Part shown: positions 59,381-64,000 of the stretch, in pieces
How positions within the stretch are numbered: position 1 is the stretch's first letter
How the letters are laid out: each line of letters starts with the position of its first letter
Assembly (NCBI RefSeq): GCF_016862955.1
Contig: NZ_BONY01000022.1
Location: 62,001 to 126,000 of the forward strand
Length of the DNA: 64,000 nt
Origin: Rhizocola hellebori
GTDB taxonomy: Bacteria > Actinomycetota > Actinomycetes > Mycobacteriales > Micromonosporaceae
Direction of reading: 5' to 3'
Program-made: the position numbers and the translations under genes
The notes under the pieces: model-generated
Told to the model about the DNA's origin: nothing
Databases searched by the model: none
Seen by the model: the letters and a program-made list of their open reading frames with translations, nothing else

Positions 59381-59935
59381 ATGGGGCTGGACAACGTCGC
59401 CGTTCAATGGCCGGCCACCGGCCGTTTCTATGACCCGGTCGCCCCGGCCGAGTTTGTGGATTTCGCCGAGCTCGCCGAAAAGCCGGAGACCGAGGCGCCA
59501 ACCGCCGCGCTCGCCGGGCACATCGCTCGCACCGGAACGGTGCGTGCTACCGCGTATACCGAGGTCGTCGACCTTCTGCTGGGTCTGTCTGGGGTGCTTT
59601 ACGCCACCGAGGCCGCTGAGGAGGACGAGGATCCGGTAATCGACCCCGACGGCTGCGCGTGGATCGCCGGCGGGCTGGAGAAGTTCGTCGACGGACACGG
59701 CAAGCACGGCGTGGTCGTCACCTTCGACACAGTCGCCGAGCTGCTCAAGGGTGCCCTCGCGGACGCTCGCCTGGCCGATCAGCAGCTGCGCTGGCTCGAT
59801 CAGCGTCTCGACGCGCTGCGCGACGACTCGGGCGGGGCTCCTCAGTGGAGCTTCCCACTGTCCGAATTCGGCGTCCTGGCACGCTTCTATCGGCGCTGCG
59901 CCGACCGGGGCTTCGCCGTTTACGCGGAAAGTTAA
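59381..59935 (+). CDS. Hypothetical protein in the usual gyrB position
   Basis: A 184-residue soluble protein: MGLDNVAVQWPATGRFYDPVAPAEFVDFAELAEKPETEAP at the N-terminus, an AGHIARTGTVRATAYTEVVDLLLG segment, an Asp/Glu-rich middle (AEEDEDPVIDPDGCAWIAGGLEKFVDGHGK), and LADQQLRWLDQRLDALRDDSGGAPQWSFPLSEFGVLARFYRRCADRGFAVYAES. GAGGG lies five bases before the ATG. It runs against the direction of its neighbours recF/dciA and gyrA. No family is recognised. Confidence 0.75.
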   Translation: MGLDNVAVQWPATGRFYDPVAPAEFVDFAELAEKPETEAPTAALAGHIARTGTVRATAYTEVVDLLLGLSGVLYATEAAEEDEDPVIDPDGCAWIAGGLEKFVDGHGKHGVVVTFDTVAELLKGALADARLADQQLRWLDQRLDALRDDSGGAPQWSFPLSEFGVLARFYRRCADRGFAVYAES

Positions 59936-59972
59936 GGAACTGGCGGGAGGCCAGCCGAAGCGCCGGCGGGCG

Positions 59973-60458
59973 TTAGAGCGCCCGGCGGCGGTGCAGGGCG
60001 AAGGCGATCAGCCCGGCCACGAGCACACCGCCGCCGACGGCCACCAGGCCAACCGGAAACGGCTTGTCCACAGGCACCTCCGGGGCCGAGCCGAGCAGCT
60101 GGTTGCCCGAACACAGGCCAGTGTGACCATCGTTGGCATAGACCTTGAACCGATGTCCGACCTTGAAGTCGTATCCACAGGCAGCGCCATCAGACGCGGT
60201 CAGCAGCGTGAGGTGACCAGCGCTGTCGCCTTTGCTGACGTCTTCCACCACGAAGTCGACCTTGAGCTCGCCACCGCCACCTATCCCGAAGGGCTTGTCG
60301 ATCGCGGTGACCACTCCGACGAAAATGAGGTCGGCGTTGTTGGTGAACTCCGGCTCAGACGAGAGCGCGCACGAGCACGCGCAGGCCGATTGGGGCGCAA
60401 GTAACAACGAAAAGGCTGTCAACATCAGGACAGCGGCGAGCCTCCAGATACGGCGCAT
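59973..60458 (-). CDS. Secreted/anchored TIMP-like (netrin-fold) protein
   Basis: A 161-residue protein. A signal peptide (LAAVLMLTAFSLLLAPQSACA) is followed by CACSCALSSEPEFTNNADLIFVGVVTAI, a CxC start and beta strand typical of TIMP/netrin-like domains, then GYDFKVGHRFKVYANDGHTGLCSGNQLL, a Cys-rich loop, and a C-terminal transmembrane helix (PVGLVAVGGGVLVAGLIAFAL) with HRRRAL. Such bacterial TIMP-like proteins are probably extracellular, disulfide-stabilised modules. ATG start near 60458. It lies between dciA and gyrA, where gyrB is normally found. Confidence 0.78.
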   Translation of the reverse strand: MRRIWRLAAVLMLTAFSLLLAPQSACACSCALSSEPEFTNNADLIFVGVVTAIDKPFGIGGGGELKVDFVVEDVSKGDSAGHLTLLTASDGAACGYDFKVGHRFKVYANDGHTGLCSGNQLLGSAPEVPVDKPFPVGLVAVGGGVLVAGLIAFALHRRRAL

Positions 60459-60475
60459 GCGCGCTTAGAGGCTTT

Positions 60476-60970
60476 CTAGTCGCGGCCGGTTCCCTTGACC
60501 CGCCATTGGCCCTTGCCGCGCGCCGGCGCGGACGGGCCGTGGATGCGCAGCTTCGTCACGAGGTTGTGGCCGACGACGCTGCCGATCCGGGTCAAGATCG
60601 TCTTATTGAGCAGGCGCAGCTGGGTCGCCCACGCGGTCGACTCGGCTTCCACGGTCAACTCGCCGTCGGCCAGCGAGACCGGGCGGCTGTGCTCGGCTAT
60701 GTCCGGGCCGACTACCTGCGCCCACGAGCCGAAGAGGGTCGCCTCGGCCGCTGGTCGCTGCCAGCCCCGGGTCTTGATCAGTTTGGCGAGCACATCGCCG
60801 AACAACGAGGGGTCGCGAGGGTCGGGCCCGGGACCGGAATATCCCCGCTTGCGGACGGAGGCCGGATCGCGCGGCGCCGCCTGCTGCCTCGCGGCGCGTT
60901 TGCGCAGCGCCGCCTCCAGGGCCGCGCGGGCCAGCTCGGGACCGGCCGGCTTCTCCTCCTCATTGGACAA
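60476..60970 (-). CDS. dciA: DciA (DUF721) replicative helicase operator-like protein
   Basis: A 164-residue protein. The N-terminus is charged ([28 protein letters not shown]), and the DUF721/DciA core includes [74 protein letters not shown]. DciA loads the replicative helicase in most bacteria lacking DnaC. A TTG at 60970 is chosen because GGAGG lies seven bases upstream; it overlaps the recF stop. Cotranscribed with dnaN-gnd-recF. Confidence 0.88.
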   Translation of the reverse strand: MSNEEEKPAGPELARAALEAALRKRAARQQAAPRDPASVRKRGYSGPGPDPRDPSLFGDVLAKLIKTRGWQRPAAEATLFGSWAQVVGPDIAEHSRPVSLADGELTVEAESTAWATQLRLLNKTILTRIGSVVGHNLVTKLRIHGPSAPARGKGQWRVKGTGRD

Positions 60971-62057
60971 GAGCCACCTCCCCCGGCGAGACCAAATATC
61001 GCGCTCCTCGTAAAGAGATTGGCACATCGGCCTCGACGGCGCAGGTAATGAGCACTTGCGACGCGTCTTTGACAAGGTCGGCGAGGCGTTCTCGGCGGCC
61101 GGTGTCCAGCTCTGCGAAGACATCATCCAGTACCAAGACAGGCTCAATGGCTTCTGAACGCAACAGGGTGTAGGAAGCCAACCTCATCGCCAGCGCGAAG
61201 GACCACGACTCGCCGTGGCTTGCGTATCCCTTCACCGGCAGATCGCCCAGACGCAGCACGAGGTCATCGCGATGCGGCCCGGCCAGGGTGGTGCCCCGGG
61301 CGATCTCCTCGTCGCGCACGTCGGCCAGGGCTTGCAAGATGTTCTCCGGCATCGCCGTGGCCTTATATTCCACCACCGCCTTGCCCTGGCCCGCGCTGAC
61401 CTTCTGATACGCGTCCTCAAGATGCGGCGCCACCGAGTCGACCAGGGCGAGCCGTGCCTGCAGCAGCGTTGCGCCGTGCTCGGCAAGGTGCTGGTCCCAG
61501 ACTTCCAAGGTGGACAGGTCGCCCTTGCGCCCGGCCACCTTGCGAGCGAGGTAGGCGCTGCGCAGCAAAGCGTTGCGCTGCTTGAGGACTCGCTCATAGT
61601 CGGCGCGTACCCCGGCGAAGCGCGGCTGGCGCGCCACGAGCAGATCGTCGAGGTAGCGCCGACGCTGCTCAGGGTCTCCGCGGACCAGGCTCAGGTCTTC
61701 GGGCGCGAACAGCACGAGCCGCAGCGCGCCGATCACATCGCGCGAGCGGCGCAGCGGCGATCTTCCCAAGCGGGCTCGATTGGCCTTGCCCGGAACGATT
61801 TCCAGCTCGGCCAGCAGCTCGCGTCCATCGTGGACAATGGCACACCGGATCACCCCCGAGCTCGCTCCGCTGCGCACCAACGGCGCGTCGGAGGAGACCC
61901 GGTGACTGGCCAAGGTGGCCACATAACCCAGCGCCTCAACAAGGTTGGTCTTGCCCACCCCGTTGTGTCCAATGAGGACACTCGGGCCCGCCTCGAAGTC
62001 AACGGCGACTCCCGCGTAAGACCGAATGTCGGTCAGCTCAAGCCGCCGGACGTACAC
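60960..62057 (-). CDS. recF: DNA replication and repair protein RecF
   Basis: A 365-residue SMC-like ATPase. Walker [16 protein letters not shown] (residues about 32-45), Q-loop region, [16 protein letters not shown] as the ABC signature segment, and Walker [26 protein letters not shown]. It binds gapped DNA and helps RecOR load RecA. ATG at 62057; six bases after gnd and overlapping dciA. Confidence 0.96.
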   Translation of the reverse strand: MYVRRLELTDIRSYAGVAVDFEAGPSVLIGHNGVGKTNLVEALGYVATLASHRVSSDAPLVRSGASSGVIRCAIVHDGRELLAELEIVPGKANRARLGRSPLRRSRDVIGALRLVLFAPEDLSLVRGDPEQRRRYLDDLLVARQPRFAGVRADYERVLKQRNALLRSAYLARKVAGRKGDLSTLEVWDQHLAEHGATLLQARLALVDSVAPHLEDAYQKVSAGQGKAVVEYKATAMPENILQALADVRDEEIARGTTLAGPHRDDLVLRLGDLPVKGYASHGESWSFALAMRLASYTLLRSEAIEPVLVLDDVFAELDTGRRERLADLVKDASQVLITCAVEADVPISLRGARYLVSPGEVALVQ

Positions 62058-62063
62058 GACGCG

Positions 62064-62948
62064 TTACTCTCCGGCTTGGCTTTTGACCGCGTGGCCACCG
62101 AACTGGTTGCGCAGCGCGGCAATAGCCTTCATCGCGGGCGAGTCGTCCTGGCGGGAAGCGAAGCGGGCGAACAGCGAGGCCGCGATCACGTGCATCGGCA
62201 CCGCGAGCCGGATCGCCTCCTCGACCGTCCACCGGCCCTCGCCAGTGTCGTCGGCGTATCCCTTCAGCTTGTCCAGATGCGGATCCTCCGCCAGCGCGCG
62301 GCTCATCAGGTCGAGCAGCCACGACCGGACCACCGTCCCCTCGCGCCACGAGGCGAAAACCCCGGGCACGTCAGACACGATCTCCGACTTCTCCAACAGC
62401 TCGTAGCCTTCGGCGTAGGCGTGCATGAGGCCGTACTCGATGCCGTTGTGGACCATCTTCGCGTAGTGGCCGGCCCCGACGCCGCCCGCGTGGACGAAGC
62501 CGAACTCACCGGGCGGCTTGAGCGCCTCAAAGATCGGCATCGCGAGAGCGACATGGTCGACCTCGCCGCCGACCATGAGCGCGTAACCATATTCCTTGCC
62601 CCAAACCCCACCCGAGACGCCGACGTCGAGATAGCCGATGCCGTGCTCGGCCAGGCGCACCGCGCGCGGCATGTCGTCGCTGAAGCGCGAGTTGCCGCCG
62701 TCGATCACCACGTCGCCGGGGCTCAGCAACGGAATCAGCTCGTCGATCGTCTGCTCGGTGATCTCGCCCGCGGGCACCATCGCCCAGATGACGCGAGGGC
62801 TGGCCAGCTTGTCGACCATATCGGCCAGGCCGGTGGCGTCGCTGATATCCGGATTGCGGTCGTAACCGACGACCTCGTGTCCTGCGGCGCGCAGGCGGTC
62901 ACGCATGTTCCCGCCCATCTTGCCCAGGCCAATGAGCCCCAGCTGCAT
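62064..62948 (-). CDS. gnd: 6-phosphogluconate dehydrogenase (decarboxylating), short type
   Basis: A 294-residue protein. MQLGLIGLGKMGGNMRDRL is the NAD-binding GxGxxG; GYDRNPDISD follows the second strand; YLDVGVSGGVWGKEYGYALMVGGE is the substrate-binding motif; VGAGHYAKMVHNGIEYGLMHAYAEG has the catalytic Lys in KMVHN. The short form (about 300 residues) is typical of GndA-type, often NAD-linked enzymes. gnd between dnaN and recF is a conserved actinobacterial arrangement. Six bases from both neighbours. Confidence 0.95.
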   Translation of the reverse strand: MQLGLIGLGKMGGNMRDRLRAAGHEVVGYDRNPDISDATGLADMVDKLASPRVIWAMVPAGEITEQTIDELIPLLSPGDVVIDGGNSRFSDDMPRAVRLAEHGIGYLDVGVSGGVWGKEYGYALMVGGEVDHVALAMPIFEALKPPGEFGFVHAGGVGAGHYAKMVHNGIEYGLMHAYAEGYELLEKSEIVSDVPGVFASWREGTVVRSWLLDLMSRALAEDPHLDKLKGYADDTGEGRWTVEEAIRLAVPMHVIAASLFARFASRQDDSPAMKAIAALRNQFGGHAVKSQAGE

Positions 62949-62954
62949 GTGCTC

Positions 62955-64000
62955 TTACCTTCCGACGCGAATTGGCATGATCAGGTACCGGAAACCGGCG
63001 ATCACCGCACCATCGTCACCCGCTGGCGTGATCACCGCAGGCTTAAACGGATCATTGAAGGAAAAGACCGCAGTGGGGGCGTTCAGCGCACCGAGCCCTT
63101 CGATGAGGTACTGCGGGTTGAAGGCGACCGTCATGGTCTCTCCGGTAAAGGTGGCCTCCATCGCCTCGCTGGCGCGAGCCTCCTCTGTGCCGCCCGCCTC
63201 GACGACCAAGCCGTCTTCGCTGAAGCTCAGCCGGACCGGGGTCGCCTTCTCGGCCACCAGCGAGACGCGCTTGACCACCTCGGTCAGGGCGGCGACGCCG
63301 ACCCGAGCCTCGGAGGAGTAGGTGGGGGCGAACAGCGAACGCACCGGCGGGTACGACTGGCCGTCGAGCAGGCGGCTGGTGGTACGGCGGGTGCCGCCCA
63401 CGAAACCGATCATGCCTTCCCCGGCGGAGCCGCTTCCACCGAGCGCGATGGTGACCTCCCCGCCGAGCGGGCCGAGGGTCTTGGCCGTGTCGGCGAGGGT
63501 GCGGGCCGGAACCAGCGCGTTGGTGTTGATGTCGGGGTCGTTGGGGCTCCACGAGATCTCGCGCACGGCCAGCCGGTACCGGTCGGTGGCGAGCAGGGCG
63601 AGCGTGTCGCCGGTCAGCTCGACCCGGACCCCGGTCATCATCGGCAGCGTCTCATCGCGGCCGGCGGCCATCGCGACCTGGGCCACGGCGGCCGCGAACA
63701 CGGCAGCCTCGACCGTGCCGGCGCTGGCAGGCAGCTCGGGCAGGGTCGGATAGTCCTCGACGGGCATGGTGGGCAGCGTGAAGCGAGCGCTTCCACAGAC
63801 CAGCTCCAGATGGGAGCCCACAGCGGCGATCTCCACTGGCTTCTTGGCCGGGAGCGCCTTGGTGATCTCGGCCAGGAGACGCCCGGAGACGAGGGCGGCG
63901 CCGTCAGCGTCGGCCTGCACATCGACGTCGACCTGGTTGGAGACCTCGTAGTCGAAGCCGGAGACGTGGAGCCGGCCATCGATCACCCGGAGCATCGCAC
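62955..64000 (-). CDS. dnaN: DNA polymerase III beta sliding clamp, 5' end cut by window edge
   Basis: About 348 residues are visible, missing roughly the first 25-30 of a normal 375-residue clamp. LHVSGFDYEVSNQVDVDVQ, GRLLAEITKALPAKKPVEI, VEDYPTLPELPASAG, MMTGVRVELTGDTLALLATDRYRLAVRE, and the C-terminal ALNAPTAVFSFNDPFKPAVITPAGD...RYLIMPIRVGR are all DnaN segments. The clamp tethers replicative polymerases. The reading is open to the window edge, with the promoter and dnaA beyond it. It leads the dnaN-gnd-recF-dciA operon. Confidence 0.96.
   Translation of the reverse strand, partial: AMLRVIDGRLHVSGFDYEVSNQVDVDVQADADGAALVSGRLLAEITKALPAKKPVEIAAVGSHLELVCGSARFTLPTMPVEDYPTLPELPASAGTVEAAVFAAAVAQVAMAAGRDETLPMMTGVRVELTGDTLALLATDRYRLAVREISWSPNDPDINTNALVPARTLADTAKTLGPLGGEVTIALGGSGSAGEGMIGFVGGTRRTTSRLLDGQSYPPVRSLFAPTYSSEARVGVAALTEVVKRVSLVAEKATPVRLSFSEDGLVVEAGGTEEARASEAMEATFTGETMTVAFNPQYLIEGLGALNAPTAVFSFNDPFKPAVITPAGDDGAVIAGFRYLIMPIRVGR

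Noticed and set aside
60064..60072. TTGTCCACA as a fifth DnaA box
   Set aside because: It lies in the coding sequence of the TIMP-like gene, is a variant rather than the consensus, and is almost 1 kb from the cluster.

Overview
This window is high-GC actinomycete chromosome from beside the replication origin. At the right edge, reading right to left on the minus strand, are dnaN (cut by the window end), gnd, recF, dciA (DUF721) and gyrA, followed by a DUF3566 gene and tRNA-Ile/tRNA-Ala with a DLW-39-type small gene between them. At 10-22 kb is the conserved growth and cell-wall block crgA, DUF881, class E sortase, PabA/TrpG, pknB, pknA, pbpA, rodA, pstP, fhaB, fhaA, tRNA-Leu(CAG). A near-perfect parS site lies at 52.95 kb. 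The chaplin-type surface protein, the class E sortase, the many XRE/DUF397 and TPR regulators and the gnd gene between dnaN and recF all suggest a filamentous actinomycete, perhaps Micromonosporaceae or Glycomycetaceae. The genus cannot be fixed from this sequence alone.

Layout. 0-10 kb holds a divergent NmrA-type oxidoreductase/TetR pair, a thioesterase, a minus-strand trio (NAD-kinase-like, SPFH, small membrane protein), a secreted NlpC/P60 hydrolase, a LamG-type protein, two CNNM/CBS membrane proteins and a membrane Fe-S oxidoreductase. 10-22 kb is the PknB/PBP/RodA block. 22-37 kb is accessory: an unknown membrane protein, a coupled epimerase plus WecG/TagA glycosyltransferase pair, an XRE-DUF397 regulator pair, two PASTA proteins without a kinase and with a tandemly duplicated leader, a CapA-like protein, a GCS2-type ligase and an NB-ARC/TPR regulator. 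37-46 kb is an acyl-CoA / probable leucine catabolic group (acyl-CoA dehydrogenase, carboxyltransferase, HMG-CoA lyase, biotin carboxylase, TetR) interleaved with two secreted-protein genes, one a three-domain chaplin. 46-51 kb holds a translationally coupled Hsp90-like/TPR pair and a SigE-family sigma factor with a small membrane partner. 51-55 kb has an SGNH hydrolase, a DsbA/FrnE protein, parS, and an XRE-TPR regulator. 55-64 kb is the replication end.

The most unusual points are: gyrB is missing from its usual place between dciA and gyrA, where two other genes and a cluster of four perfect DnaA boxes are found instead; an Hsp90 homologue is overlapped by a 931-residue TPR protein, with a perfect palindrome touching its start codon; an 86/87-bp tandem duplication carries a complete ribosome binding site and start codon upstream of a PASTA gene; and the chaplin gene is embedded between genes of an acyl-CoA catabolic group that share a TetR-type operator. 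No CRISPR array, transposase, integrase or rRNA gene was seen.
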